Positions 50,900 through 60,754 of a stretch of 64,000 nt of DNA are shown piece after piece. A model generated the notes under the pieces. The model did not search any database, had not been told where the DNA came from, and saw only the letters and a list, made by a program, of their open reading frames with translations. Source of the stretch: Bacillota bacterium (GTDB lineage Bacteria; Bacillota; Clostridia; Lachnospirales; Lachnospiraceae); contig JAEWYQ010000051.1 in NCBI GenBank assembly GCA_023395555.1, positions 62,001 to 126,000 of the forward strand. Reading direction: 5' to 3'. A program made the translations under genes and the position numbers. Positions within the stretch are counted from its first letter, which is position 1. Each line of letters opens with the position of its first letter.

Positions 50900-52525
50900 T
50901 CACTTTCCAAGGTATCTCCCGGCGTATTCCTTCGCGTCATTAATAATTTTCTCCACACCTTCGGGATTTTTCTCTATGGTATCCTCCACAATTGTGACAG
51001 TGGGAATAATTCCTTTTCTCAGGGGCGAATCGATAATGGGATTATACCCAAGCTCATGCACTCCGGTGCTTCCCCTGCCCGGATCTCCCAGACACAGATG
51101 GGCAAAGGACCTGGCATATTTATCAAAGAGCGGAGCATAGGGTTCATCGTGCCAGTGCAGTACCCCTTCCGTATGCCCGGACTGTGCCAGGGGCAGAATA
51201 GCGCTCATAGCGTCATACCAGCCCTCTCCCGACACCAGCATATCCGGATTATTTTCCCTGATTCTTCTAATCAGCTCCGATACTCCCCGGTAGTCATCAA
51301 AATTCGCTTCATTGGTCCACGCAGCGGCAATATCCAGAAAGATCCCGTCAAATTGGTATTTTTCATTTAAGAAGGTGATCTCTTCCACCAGCTTGGTCTG
51401 CCAGGCAGGCGCCCCCGGAGACAGGATTGCATTGCTGGCGTGCATATAATGCCTGGAGCCGTCCCAATCCACAGAACCCGCACCAATGCCTCCTGATACA
51501 TTGGCAGAGAGGCTCAAGCCGCCCCATTGTTCAAAATTCTCTATGCAGCGGTTCACAATATTCATTCCCACCATCAGCATGACACGTACCCCAAGCTTCT
51601 TTAATTCGTACATCATCGCCTGGAACCCGCTCTCTCCGCCCATACTGTCATCCGGCTCATAATGCCCGTATTTCCAGTAGTATCTTCCGTCCCAGCCGGG
51701 AAGGTAGATCAGAATACGCTTTGCATCGATCCGTTTTGCCAGCCACTTTGCTCTTTCTACCACATCCATATAATCATTGAAGGTATAGCCTGTCCAATGC
51801 TGCATATGAACGGAAGCGATTAAAGATATTTCCCTGGCCCAGGCCGGCAAATCCCCGCGTTCCTCCCATGATGTCAATCGGAAGGCCTTCTCGGCGAATT
51901 CCTGATGAAGCATGGTGATTGCTTCCGCCGATTCGCAATATCCTACTTCCCAAGCCGGTACCTCCACCGCACAGCTCATGTTGGCCCCGGTCTCTTCAAA
52001 CATCAATTCTACCGCCAGGGAATCCTTCTGTTTTAATATGGCGAATCTTTTTTCACGGACAATAGGATCCAGGGACCGGAAATAGATGAATTGGCCGTCC
52101 ACGGTACGGATCACCAGCAAGGGAGAATATAAGCCTCTCCAGCCGCTGGGATAGGTATAAATCAATCCTTCCTCCGGTATCCGCACAGACGGACTCTCCC
52201 TCAAATTCACAATCTCTCCCAAGGGGAGATTGAAAATAGAGAGCTTCACCGTCCGTATTGTTTTTTTCATCCTGGCATCGATACCAAATTGCACACAACC
52301 ATCCAATTCCTTGCTTAAAACACGCACTGCCCCTTCTGTTTTTCTTTGCCCTCCTGCAAAAGAAAGCCCATTGCAAAGAATCCTCTGCTCCCGGCTCTCT
52401 TCCTCTGTGATACAGGCCGCCCGATCTAATGTGTATACATTCTCGAATGTATACACATTAACACCAAAGTCAAACCCGCCTGCATGAAACCGGGGGCTAT
52501 AGAAATCAAAACTCAAATCATGCAT
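50900..52525 (-). CDS. Putative TIM-barrel glycoside hydrolase, cytoplasmic
   Basis: 541 residues, no signal peptide. Residues 1-205 form a beta-rich N-terminal module. Residues 210-540 look like a (beta/alpha)8 barrel: RILIYLPGWDGRYYWKYGHY, VRVMLMVGMNIVNRCIENFE, YQFDGIFLDIAAAW (candidate nucleophile Asp), DMLVSGEGWYDAMSA (candidate acid/base Glu) and EGVLHWHDEPYAPLF. It may belong to a DUF6259- or GH36-like group, but I cannot name the family. It lies downstream of the kinase gene and upstream of the permeases, which suggests action on the imported sugar. Confidence 0.65.
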   Translation of the reverse strand: MHDLSFDFYSPRFHAGGFDFGVNVYTFENVYTLDRAACITEEESREQRILCNGLSFAGGQRKTEGAVRVLSKELDGCVQFGIDARMKKTIRTVKLSIFNLPLGEIVNLRESPSVRIPEEGLIYTYPSGWRGLYSPLLVIRTVDGQFIYFRSLDPIVREKRFAILKQKDSLAVELMFEETGANMSCAVEVPAWEVGYCESAEAITMLHQEFAEKAFRLTSWEERGDLPAWAREISLIASVHMQHWTGYTFNDYMDVVERAKWLAKRIDAKRILIYLPGWDGRYYWKYGHYEPDDSMGGESGFQAMMYELKKLGVRVMLMVGMNIVNRCIENFEQWGGLSLSANVSGGIGAGSVDWDGSRHYMHASNAILSPGAPAWQTKLVEEITFLNEKYQFDGIFLDIAAAWTNEANFDDYRGVSELIRRIRENNPDMLVSGEGWYDAMSAILPLAQSGHTEGVLHWHDEPYAPLFDKYARSFAHLCLGDPGRGSTGVHELGYNPIIDSPLRKGIIPTVTIVEDTIEKNPEGVEKIINDAKEYAGRYLGK

Positions 52526-52606
52526 AATAACACCTCCAACTATTTTCTATCACAGGTAGATGGTATCACAGATGGGCTTTTCATCACTATGACATAATCT
52601 TATCGT

Positions 52607-54361
52607 TTAGTGCATTAATTTATCAAGAAAGGGAAGCGTTACTGTCACCTTGGTTCCTTCCCCAAGTTTACTGGTATAGTTAAGACCGTATTCCTCTCCG
52701 AAATTCATCTTAATGCGTTCCTCAATATTTTTTATTCCGATCCGGGAGAATCTTCTCTTTTCTTCGTTATAATGGTTCATTAATTCTTCCATATTAGAGG
52801 GCATTCCCTCTCCATTATCCGTGATTTCAATAACCAGATGATTCTTGTCCCTGCTTCCCTTGACACCAATTTTGCACTCTCTGTTCTTTACCTCTCGGAA
52901 CCCGTGCAGTACGGAGTTTTCTACGATTGGCTGCAGGAGGAAGCGCAGGATATAGGATCCCATCACCTCTTTTTTCATATTAAATTCTAATAAAAGCGGC
53001 TGCTCGAATCGATATTGCATAATCTGTATATAGGCATCCAGATACTTAATCTCCTCCTCCAGGGTGATAAAATCCGTTCCCTGACTGGCGCTCACATAGA
53101 GCAGCCGGATCAATGCCGTGGTCATACTGCTGATATCCTCTGTCTGACCCAATCTTGCCATGGCCTTAATGCTGTTTAATGTGTTATACAAAAAATGAGG
53201 TGTGATCTGAGCCTGAAGCGCCCTGATTTCAAAATCCTTCTTCAGCTTCGCCTCTTCTTCAACCTCAATAATCAGATCCTCAATCCTGGATATCAGAATA
53301 TTAAAGCAATCCGCCAAAACCCCCAGCTCATCCTCCCGTTTTATCCCTACCTGGATATATTGCGTATCCTTGTTAAACTTGTTCATGGCATAGGATAATT
53401 CCTTAATGGGCCCATACACATCGCCGTAGACATAAAAGGCCAGGGCAGTGACAAAGAGGAAGCAGACCGCAAGAACAATGATCACGATTCTCGGAAGCTG
53501 GTCTATGGGGCCCAGCATATTCTTCTCCGGCATTGCATAGCATATTTTCATACCGTTAATTCTGGTACTGGACACAAATAAGCGGTATTTCTCCCTCTGG
53601 GATACCACCTCAAAGCTTTCCTCTTTTTCCCCAAGCTCTGCTTTTCGTTGAATATCCTCTGTAAAGAATCTCTGGGTGATGCCCTCCTGAGTTTCATAAA
53701 GCACATCATTATTTTCATCTAACACAAAGATATATTCATTCTCATTTACCACCATTTCCTCCGCAATGGTTCCTAACTGCTTATTATTGAAGCCTACAAC
53801 GGTAACGCCGATCACTTCCTCGGAGAATTGCTCAAATACCGCCTGTGCCGCCACAATATAGCTTTTTTTATTGGAGCTGTCCATCATCACACTCCAGACC
53901 AGAGAATTTTTACTTTCCAGCGCCTCCTGTACGATGGGGATTTTTTTATAATCCGACTGGTTTCCAAGAATATAATCTCCCCGGAAAATCGGGTATCCGT
54001 CTTGATTCATCGGAAGCAGCATAAAGGTATCCACCTTATTGCTACCGATACTGATCAGGGAATCAATGCGGGAGGTCAGGATGAGAATATGATCATAATA
54101 GTTCTCCTTCATTTCGTCCTTTTGTAAATGCTTCTGTGTATATTGATTGGTATTTATAGAAAACACGATACTTTCCAGCTCCCCGAACCATTCATCGTAA
54201 TTTTCAACGCCTGCTATAACCTGCTGTGAAACTCTCTTATCGTACTCCCTCAGCATATTGTTTGACATAATATTGTAAGATACAATCCCCAAAAGCAGCA
54301 GCGGGATAATGGATACCAGAAAAAATATAACAATAAGCTTTGTTTTTAAGCTTTTTTTCAT
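52607..54361 (-). CDS. Sensor histidine kinase, YesM type
   Basis: 584 residues from ATG 54361. Membrane helix 1 (about 6-30; LIVIFFLVSIIPLLLLGIV), an extracellular Cache-like sensor (about 35-285), membrane helix 2 (VIIVLAVCFLFVTALAFYVYG), HAMP, then a His_kinase domain with phospho-acceptor in QAQITPHFLYNTLNSIKAMA and an HATPase_c domain (LQPIVENSVLHGF, ITDNGEGMPSNM). It senses a sugar or a binding protein outside the cell and signals to the YesN-type regulator at 45807-47411. Confidence 0.93.
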   Translation of the reverse strand: MKKSLKTKLIVIFFLVSIIPLLLLGIVSYNIMSNNMLREYDKRVSQQVIAGVENYDEWFGELESIVFSINTNQYTQKHLQKDEMKENYYDHILILTSRIDSLISIGSNKVDTFMLLPMNQDGYPIFRGDYILGNQSDYKKIPIVQEALESKNSLVWSVMMDSSNKKSYIVAAQAVFEQFSEEVIGVTVVGFNNKQLGTIAEEMVVNENEYIFVLDENNDVLYETQEGITQRFFTEDIQRKAELGEKEESFEVVSQREKYRLFVSSTRINGMKICYAMPEKNMLGPIDQLPRIVIIVLAVCFLFVTALAFYVYGDVYGPIKELSYAMNKFNKDTQYIQVGIKREDELGVLADCFNILISRIEDLIIEVEEEAKLKKDFEIRALQAQITPHFLYNTLNSIKAMARLGQTEDISSMTTALIRLLYVSASQGTDFITLEEEIKYLDAYIQIMQYRFEQPLLLEFNMKKEVMGSYILRFLLQPIVENSVLHGFREVKNRECKIGVKGSRDKNHLVIEITDNGEGMPSNMEELMNHYNEEKRRFSRIGIKNIEERIKMNFGEEYGLNYTSKLGEGTKVTVTLPFLDKLMH

Positions 54362-54527
54362 AAAACATTCCCCCTTCTTAAACAACCCCGGAACTTATCT
54401 TTCCGTCAAACTAATTATAACCCATCCCCTTAAATGCAAACAATATATGAAACGACATAAATAATCATCGTTCATATATTAGTCTGCTGCGGATGCGGGC
54501 AGATTTGCAAAGCATCCTGTTATTGCA

Positions 54528-56468
54528 TTATTTTCCGCTTACCTTAAGGCCAATTCTGGTTGTTTTCTCTGTGGCAGTAAAATAGACTTCTCTTAAATAC
54601 CAGCCGGTGCTTACCCCCCAATAGCCGGAGAAAACTTCCGTATTTTCTGCCGGAACCGCTTCCTTATAAACCAGTTCACTATTCTCCGCAAATAACTGTA
54701 CCCGAGAATTCCCGCCTGTGATATATGCTGTTACCTTGTACACCTCTCCCGCCTCCAGATCATCTAATTCCATGTACAGGGCTGCATCCTTCGTATCTTC
54801 AGTGATTTTAACGGTTCCCCGGTATGCACCTGAATTTGCAATTGTTTTCTCATAGGTGGAAGGGTCTTCCGGATTATAAACCCCTGCTGTTTCCGCAAGA
54901 ACCTGGATGTTCTGATCTTCACTGTGCTTCCAGTGATTCAGACTGCCGTCTTCAAAATCGTAATTATCGAGGATTACCGCTTCCGGACGAAGGAACTCTT
55001 CACTGACAATCCTATAGATACCGTCAGCGATATTGCCGCCCCGGGCAGCAATGAACCGCTCCGCATTCTTTTGATATAGCTTCACAATGTCCGTGATTTT
55101 CTGCGTCTCCGGATAGTCATTCATGATATGGGGCGTAAAGCCTTTATCATTAATATAAATTCCTTCTCCGTCCTGATATATCCTCTCCTTTACAATGTCA
55201 GGAGTTCCTTCCATTCCCTTTATAATTCCCATGACTCCTAAGACAGCCGCTGTATAACAGTCCGAATCGGCTCCCATAACCCCGCTTAACATGCCTGTGG
55301 TATAGTAGTCATTATTTCCATACAGAATCGCTAATACGGACAGGCCAAAATTAATATCAGCCGCGCATCCCAGATCATCGATATCATAATAATCTTTTAC
55401 TATCTTCCCCAGTTCATTGGCTGCCTTCCGCCAGTTGGTATCTTCATTATCATTCAGCGGATTCGGATCAGGATATTGTTCAAAGAGTTCCTCGCATTTT
55501 TGATAAATCGTATACAGCCAGCTGTTCTTAGGCAAAATTCCATTCGCCGTCCTACGAAGGGTATCAATGCTGCTGTCTTCAAAAAATGCTGCGGCATACA
55601 TGGCGCTCCAATACTGCGCCAGCATCAGAGCTTCACCGTCTCCCGTGGTTGATCCCATGATATTGCCCAGCTTTGCCGCCGACTGGGGCATGCCGGGAAG
55701 AAGGATGCCCAGAGTCTCATTTTCAATATAAGCTTCCGTGCACCAATGGAACAAATTACCCGCCTCCCAGGTTCCGACAAAGGGAGGGGCATAATTATCA
55801 TCCTCCGGATACTTACTCATAAGATACATGGCCCGGTCTCCGCCGCCCCAATCACTTATACCATATTTTAACCATGCGCTTTTGATTGTCAGATATGCTT
55901 CCTTCCTGACGCTTTCATCGGTAAACTCTGTTTGAAGCAAGCGGCAGTAGGTATCTATGTTTTCATCAATCATTGTCTGGTTAAAGATATCCATATGCAA
56001 ATCATCATCGGAAGCGATCTGACCTTCCTTCCACAGCCTGTTTTCCCCTACACTGACCGCCTTACCGTCCCAGCCGTTATAATGGTCTCCTCCTCCATAG
56101 GGACCATAGGTAATATCCTTGAGAATGGATAGCGGCGCTCCCAGCCTGTTATTTGCGGGATGCGTAACCTTAATGAACTCAAAGCCGGTTGTTAATCCTG
56201 CCAAATGTCCCAAAACACCGGCCAGCGCCTTATCGTAGTATACATCGTCTGACATTTCCTTTATCTGCGTTGAACCAAGGATGCCTGCCTGTACTTTCTC
56301 AACATAAATATCATCAATCGCTCCCCACCCCGAATAGTTGATTTCCTGCCCGATCACTTCATTCTCCTTCGCCATCTCCCTCTCCTCCTGAAAATTCTTC
56401 GGCTTTCCGCAGCCGGATGCTGTAAGAATATAAATACCCGCCAATGCTAGTGATATGATTTTTTTCAT
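54528..56468 (-). CDS. ADP-ribosylglycohydrolase-fold lipoprotein with C-terminal carbohydrate-binding-like module
   Basis: 646 residues. Lipobox TASGC near residue 20, so it is exported and anchored. Residues about 65-440 carry ARH-family features: LAGVLGHLAGLTTGFEFIK, the ASDDDLHMDI Asp cluster and the metal-site segment SGVMGADSDCYTAAVLGVMG. Residues about 495-646 form a beta-sandwich (LDNYDFEDGSLNHWKHS, YKVTAYITGGNSRVQLFAEN). Canonical ARH enzymes remove ADP-ribose in the cytoplasm; a secreted member in a sugar operon more likely acts on a glycoside. Substrate unknown. It is the first gene of the operon, with AGGAGG before the ATG. Confidence 0.82.
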   Translation of the reverse strand: MKKIISLALAGIYILTASGCGKPKNFQEEREMAKENEVIGQEINYSGWGAIDDIYVEKVQAGILGSTQIKEMSDDVYYDKALAGVLGHLAGLTTGFEFIKVTHPANNRLGAPLSILKDITYGPYGGGDHYNGWDGKAVSVGENRLWKEGQIASDDDLHMDIFNQTMIDENIDTYCRLLQTEFTDESVRKEAYLTIKSAWLKYGISDWGGGDRAMYLMSKYPEDDNYAPPFVGTWEAGNLFHWCTEAYIENETLGILLPGMPQSAAKLGNIMGSTTGDGEALMLAQYWSAMYAAAFFEDSSIDTLRRTANGILPKNSWLYTIYQKCEELFEQYPDPNPLNDNEDTNWRKAANELGKIVKDYYDIDDLGCAADINFGLSVLAILYGNNDYYTTGMLSGVMGADSDCYTAAVLGVMGIIKGMEGTPDIVKERIYQDGEGIYINDKGFTPHIMNDYPETQKITDIVKLYQKNAERFIAARGGNIADGIYRIVSEEFLRPEAVILDNYDFEDGSLNHWKHSEDQNIQVLAETAGVYNPEDPSTYEKTIANSGAYRGTVKITEDTKDAALYMELDDLEAGEVYKVTAYITGGNSRVQLFAENSELVYKEAVPAENTEVFSGYWGVSTGWYLREVYFTATEKTTRIGLKVSGK

Positions 56469-56590
56469 TTTTAAAGCCTCCTGTTATCGATACTTTGATT
56501 AGATAAGTAATCTGTGTCTGATCATACCATTATATAGAAGCCGGCCTAAAGTATATGATTTTATTAAAATAGGTCTAAAATTATCAAAAA

Positions 56591-56634
56591 AGAACCCTGT
56601 GCAGAGGGAATTAGCGCTCTCTATACAGGGTTCT
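56591..56634 (-). terminator. Glycogen phosphorylase terminator
   Basis: On the minus strand, stem AGAACCCTGT / ACAGGGTTCT with inner TAGAG/CTCTG pairing, followed by TTTTTT. It lies 17 bases after the glgP stop. Confidence 0.88.
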
Positions 56635-56650
56635 TCTACCTTTTACATAT

Positions 56651-59101
56651 TCATATTTCAATTCTTACCTTCTGCAAATGCCAGATATCTCTGACATACT
56701 CCTCGATGGTTCTGTCCGAGGAAAATTTGCCGCAATGAGCGATATTCAATATGGCTGACCGTGCCCACCCGGCCGTGTTGCGGTAGGCCTTCTCCACCTG
56801 CTGCTGTGCCGCTTCGTAGGAACGGAAATCCTTCAAAATAAAGTATTGGTCGGCACGCTCTCCGCCCGTGCTCTCCAGCAGGGAGGAATAGATCTCCCGG
56901 AACAGTTCGGGATTCCCCGGGGAATAAAACCCGTTCACCAATTGAGTGAGTACTAACCGTATGTCGCTGTCTGTGTCAAAGATTTCCCTGGGATTGTACT
57001 GACCGCTCTGCTCATAGGCAATCACCTCATCAGAGCTCAGGCCGAAGATAAATGCATTTTCTTCGCCTACCTCCTCTACGATCTCCACATTGGCTCCGTC
57101 CATTGTTCCAAGGGTCAGCGCACCGTTCAGCATAAACTTCATATTGCCGGTTCCCGACGCTTCCTTGCTAGCGGTGGAAATCTGCTCCGAAACATCGGCT
57201 GCCGCAAAGATCAGTTCCGCATTGGATACCCGGTAATTCTCGATAAACACTACTTTAATCTTTCCGTCAATGGATGGATCGTTATTAATCATATCTCCCA
57301 CACTGCTAATCAGCTTGATAATAGCCTTGGCCCTGCGGTAGCCGGCAGATGCCTTCGCTCCGAAGATAAAGGTTCTCGGATAGAATTCCATTCCAGGATC
57401 GTTCTTTATCTTATTATATAAATACATCACATGCAAAATGTTCAGAAGCTGGCGCTTATATTCATGAAGGCGTTTCACCTGAACATCAAAAATCGAGTCG
57501 GGATTTACTTCAATATGGTTATGCTCCTTGATATACCTGGCCAGCCTCAGCTTGTTCTGACGCTTTATCTCCAGGAATCCGGCCTGGCTGGCATTGTCTC
57601 CGGCGCAAGCCGCCAGTCCTTCGATACGGGGAAGATCGGTAATCCAACCGTCACCGATACTCTGGGTTACCCAGGATGCCAACAAAGGATTTCCATGAAG
57701 GAGGAACCTTCTCTGGGTAATGCCGTTGGTTTTATTATTGAACTTCTCCGGCATCATTTCATAAAAATCCTTTAATTCCTGGTGCATTAATATCTGAGTA
57801 TGAAGGCGTGCCACACCATTTACCGAAAAGCTTGCCGCAATGGCCAGATGGGCCATCTTCACCTGGCCGTGGCAGAGGATGGCCATACTCTGGACCTTGG
57901 CTTCCTCTCCCGGATATCTGGCCCGAATTTGCTCTACAAAACGCCGGTTAATCTCCTCTACAATCTGGTAGATTCTCGGCAGCAGCCTCTGAAACAGCTC
58001 CTGGGGCCATTTTTCCGATGCCTCCGACATAATGGTATGATTGGTATAGGCACAGGCCCGGCTGGTCACCGCCCAGGCTTCCTCCCAGGTCAGATAATAT
58101 TCATCCAGAAGAATCCGCATCAGCTCCGCCACCGTTACCGTCGGATGGGTATCATTCATCTGGAAGCACACCTTTTCATGCAGCCTGCGGATATCTTCGT
58201 GATTCTCCATGTATTTTGCCACGGCACGCTGGATGCTGGCGGAGACGAAGAAATACTGCTGCTTCAGCCGCAGTTCCTTGCCTGCATAGTGATTGTCATT
58301 GGGATAGAGCACCTCACAGATGGTTCTCGCCAGATTCTGCTGTTCCACGGCCTTGAGATAATCTCCCTTATCAAAGGAATCCAGATTAAAGGTATCGATT
58401 GCCTCGGCATCCCAGATACGGAGGGTATTGACCACATTATTTCCATAACCCACCACCGGCAAATCATAGGGTATGGCACGGACGGACTGGCAGTTCTCCT
58501 GGATGAAACGGTCCCTGCCGTCCTCCTGCTTATGGACACTGACGTATCCTCCGAACTTAACCTCCACCGCGTATTCCGCCCTTTTCATCTCGAAAGGATT
58601 ACCGTCCTTTAACCAATCATCCGGCCTCTCCACCTGGAAACCGTCCACAATCTTTTGCTTAAACATTCCGTATTTATAACGGATGCCGCAGCCATAGGCG
58701 GGATAACCCAGGGTGGAGAGGGAATCCAGGAAGCATGCCGCCAGCCTCCCCAGTCCTCCGTTTCCAAGGGCTGCATCCGGCTCCTGGTCCTCGATGACAT
58801 CCAAGTCCAGTCCCAGTTCCTCCAGTACCTCTTCTACGGCCTGATTGGCGCGAAGATTGATTATAGTATTGCCAAGGGCTCTCCCCATGAGGAACTCCAT
58901 GGAAAGATAGTAGACGGTCTTTACATCCTGCTGTTCATATTCTTTATGAGTTGCCATCCACTGGTCGATGATAATATCTTTAATCGAATAAGCTACTACC
59001 TGAAATAATTGCTGGGGTGTAACCTCTTCTATTGATTTGCGGTATAGTAATTTCACATAATTAACCACATTTTTCTTTAACTCTTCTTTGTTGATTTCCA
59101 A
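56651..59101 (-). CDS. glgP: Glycogen/starch phosphorylase
   Basis: 816 residues, full length. It releases glucose-1-phosphate from glycogen or maltodextrin. The PLP-lysine motif is EASGTGNMKFMLNGALTLGT. The glycine loop NGGLGRLAACFLDSLSTLGY and the RRAKAIIKLI region are also present. I chose TTG 59101 (reads MEINKEELKK), eight bases after AAGGAG. An upstream TTG at 59128 would place the ribosome site inside the gene. It stands alone, with its own promoter and terminator. Confidence 0.95.
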   Translation of the reverse strand: MEINKEELKKNVVNYVKLLYRKSIEEVTPQQLFQVVAYSIKDIIIDQWMATHKEYEQQDVKTVYYLSMEFLMGRALGNTIINLRANQAVEEVLEELGLDLDVIEDQEPDAALGNGGLGRLAACFLDSLSTLGYPAYGCGIRYKYGMFKQKIVDGFQVERPDDWLKDGNPFEMKRAEYAVEVKFGGYVSVHKQEDGRDRFIQENCQSVRAIPYDLPVVGYGNNVVNTLRIWDAEAIDTFNLDSFDKGDYLKAVEQQNLARTICEVLYPNDNHYAGKELRLKQQYFFVSASIQRAVAKYMENHEDIRRLHEKVCFQMNDTHPTVTVAELMRILLDEYYLTWEEAWAVTSRACAYTNHTIMSEASEKWPQELFQRLLPRIYQIVEEINRRFVEQIRARYPGEEAKVQSMAILCHGQVKMAHLAIAASFSVNGVARLHTQILMHQELKDFYEMMPEKFNNKTNGITQRRFLLHGNPLLASWVTQSIGDGWITDLPRIEGLAACAGDNASQAGFLEIKRQNKLRLARYIKEHNHIEVNPDSIFDVQVKRLHEYKRQLLNILHVMYLYNKIKNDPGMEFYPRTFIFGAKASAGYRRAKAIIKLISSVGDMINNDPSIDGKIKVVFIENYRVSNAELIFAAADVSEQISTASKEASGTGNMKFMLNGALTLGTMDGANVEIVEEVGEENAFIFGLSSDEVIAYEQSGQYNPREIFDTDSDIRLVLTQLVNGFYSPGNPELFREIYSSLLESTGGERADQYFILKDFRSYEAAQQQVEKAYRNTAGWARSAILNIAHCGKFSSDRTIEEYVRDIWHLQKVRIEI

Positions 59102-59232
59102 ACTGATGTCTCCTTCTGCAGTGATCAATGCAGTTATTATTCAACTTCACCTGCATCCTACTGTATTTTTTTCTGTTCACATGCTGTTAAGTTCTATATC
59201 TACTGTGATTTAGATTTCATGATTACAGAAAA

Positions 59233-59261
59233 ATTTTATCATTTTATGCGATTTCTTTCAA
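59233..59261 (-). promoter_or_regulatory. glgP promoter
   Basis: On the minus strand, TTGAAA (59256-59261), 17-base spacer, TAAAAT (59233-59238), about 130 bases before the start codon. It overlaps the stretch just after the TraB-family gene's stop. Confidence 0.55.
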
Positions 59262-59272
59262 TTATTTTCTCT

Positions 59273-60430
59273 TTAAAATAAACTTCTGATCAAACTGGTG
59301 CCTGCAATAAAAGTACCGATGGAAGCTCCCATATTAGCCATAAACATGACTAAGATCGTCTTAAGCAGACGGTTTGTAAAAAAGCCTTTGATGGAGAAGA
59401 TATCCGTCTGAACGTTCTGCACATCTTTCACCGTAGGTTTTTTTATGGTGGCCTCAACCAGCCCCGTAAACCATCCGCAGGCCAGCAGCGGGTGCAGTGT
59501 GGTCAGCGGTGCCGCAAGAAATGAAGTAAGAATGCTTAAGGGATGGGCAAAGGATAATGCGGTAAAAGCAGCGGCCAAAATCCCTGTCCATAATACCCAT
59601 GCCGATAATTGCTGTAAGCCGGTTTGAATGTTGACCACAAAGGAATAAACCAAAAGCCCGGTGATCAATGCAGGAATGATCCATCCGGCCAGTTTTGACC
59701 AACGGCTCTTCGGCGGAACAGTGGAAATTGCTTCTATGTCCCGATCGGTAAAGATTTCTTTCTTAATACCAGGCACATGCCCGCCGCCCAATACGGCAAC
59801 GATCTTTTTACCGGGTGCCTCCTTGATCTTTGCCGCCAGATATTGATCCCTTTCACTGATCAGTACTTCTCCTATTTTAGGAAAATCCTTCTTCAATCCG
59901 GCCATTGCCGCCTCCAGCATGTCCTCCTCCAGCATTTTCTGCAGATCATCACTGGTGATATCCGTATCATCCTCGGAAGAAAACAGCAGGCTCACCAATA
60001 ATTTTGACTTATCCCATAAATTTAATTTTCTCCAGATACGAAGAAAGGTCGTCTGGAGGCTGCGGTCCGCCAACACCAGGGTCGCCCCGGTCTCCTTTGC
60101 GCTCTCCATTCCCTGCAGCATCTCACCTCCTACGGGATTGCCCAGCTTTTCAGCCATTTTCTTCTGATAGGAGCTGAGGAAGAGATTCGCAGCCATAAAT
60201 CCTACTTTTTTCCCCTTAATTACTTTGATCAAATCCGTATCCTCCCAGACCTTGGGCTTGATTAAATTCTGGTACCGGTCCTCATCCAGTTCAATGCAGA
60301 CGCTGTCGGGACGCTCCTCGTCAATTACCGTCTTAACCAGCTCCGCACTTTCCTTTGATACATGGGCGGTTGCGATCAGAATGATTTCCTTGTCCAGATA
60401 ATCTATTTTCGTTACATTCTCTTCTCTCAT
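59273..60430 (-). CDS. TraB/PrgY family membrane protein
   Basis: 385 residues. Residues 1-230 form the TraB domain, with ILIATAHVSKESAELV (the GTAHVS-type motif), SVCIELDEDRY, TLVLADRSLQTTFLR and VAVLGGGHVPGI. These His/Glu/Asp motifs suggest metal-dependent hydrolase ancestry. The C-terminal 150 residues hold about five membrane helices. The founding member PrgY limits pheromone activity in Enterococcus; the role in this organism is unknown. ATG 60430 follows GGAGG by seven bases. Confidence 0.9.
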   Translation of the reverse strand: MREENVTKIDYLDKEIILIATAHVSKESAELVKTVIDEERPDSVCIELDEDRYQNLIKPKVWEDTDLIKVIKGKKVGFMAANLFLSSYQKKMAEKLGNPVGGEMLQGMESAKETGATLVLADRSLQTTFLRIWRKLNLWDKSKLLVSLLFSSEDDTDITSDDLQKMLEEDMLEAAMAGLKKDFPKIGEVLISERDQYLAAKIKEAPGKKIVAVLGGGHVPGIKKEIFTDRDIEAISTVPPKSRWSKLAGWIIPALITGLLVYSFVVNIQTGLQQLSAWVLWTGILAAAFTALSFAHPLSILTSFLAAPLTTLHPLLACGWFTGLVEATIKKPTVKDVQNVQTDIFSIKGFFTNRLLKTILVMFMANMGASIGTFIAGTSLIRSLF

Positions 60431-60754
60431 TGAGATTCCTCCATCATAATACACACTGTGATATCTGCGGTTTATATTTTTAATATCTACACGGTCATTA
60501 AAATAATTGCGTTTTCAGTATACAATTCCGGGATCATTAAGTCAAGCTTGCAAGCAATTGCCAAACGATTAAAACGGGAGACCGGGCTGCAGGTAATTCC
60601 GACGAAGCGCAGGACTTTCCGGGTTAAGCTATATTGGGAGCTATATAATATATTGAAAAGGTTACCATTCAACCCAGCGGCTTCATAGTAACCTTTTACG
60701 ATCAATTTATTATTAATAAGGTTCGGAAGCCCTGATTTAAGGCACTGCTTCCGA
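60431..60754. other. Intergenic region with two hairpins
   Basis: 324 bases between the FtsX-type permease stop and the TraB-family start. On the minus strand a CGGAAGC/GCTTCCG stem (60724-60753) follows the permease stop immediately. A perfect AAAAGGTTAC/GTAACCTTTT stem (60656-60665 with 60688-60697) ends in TTTT and is the likelier terminator. The remainder holds the TraB-gene promoter. Short open frames here on both strands look like chance. Confidence 0.5.

Noticed and set aside
60458..60688. 76-residue plus-strand open frame
   Set aside because: No good ribosome site, no similarity I recognise, and it overlaps a promoter and hairpins of minus-strand genes.
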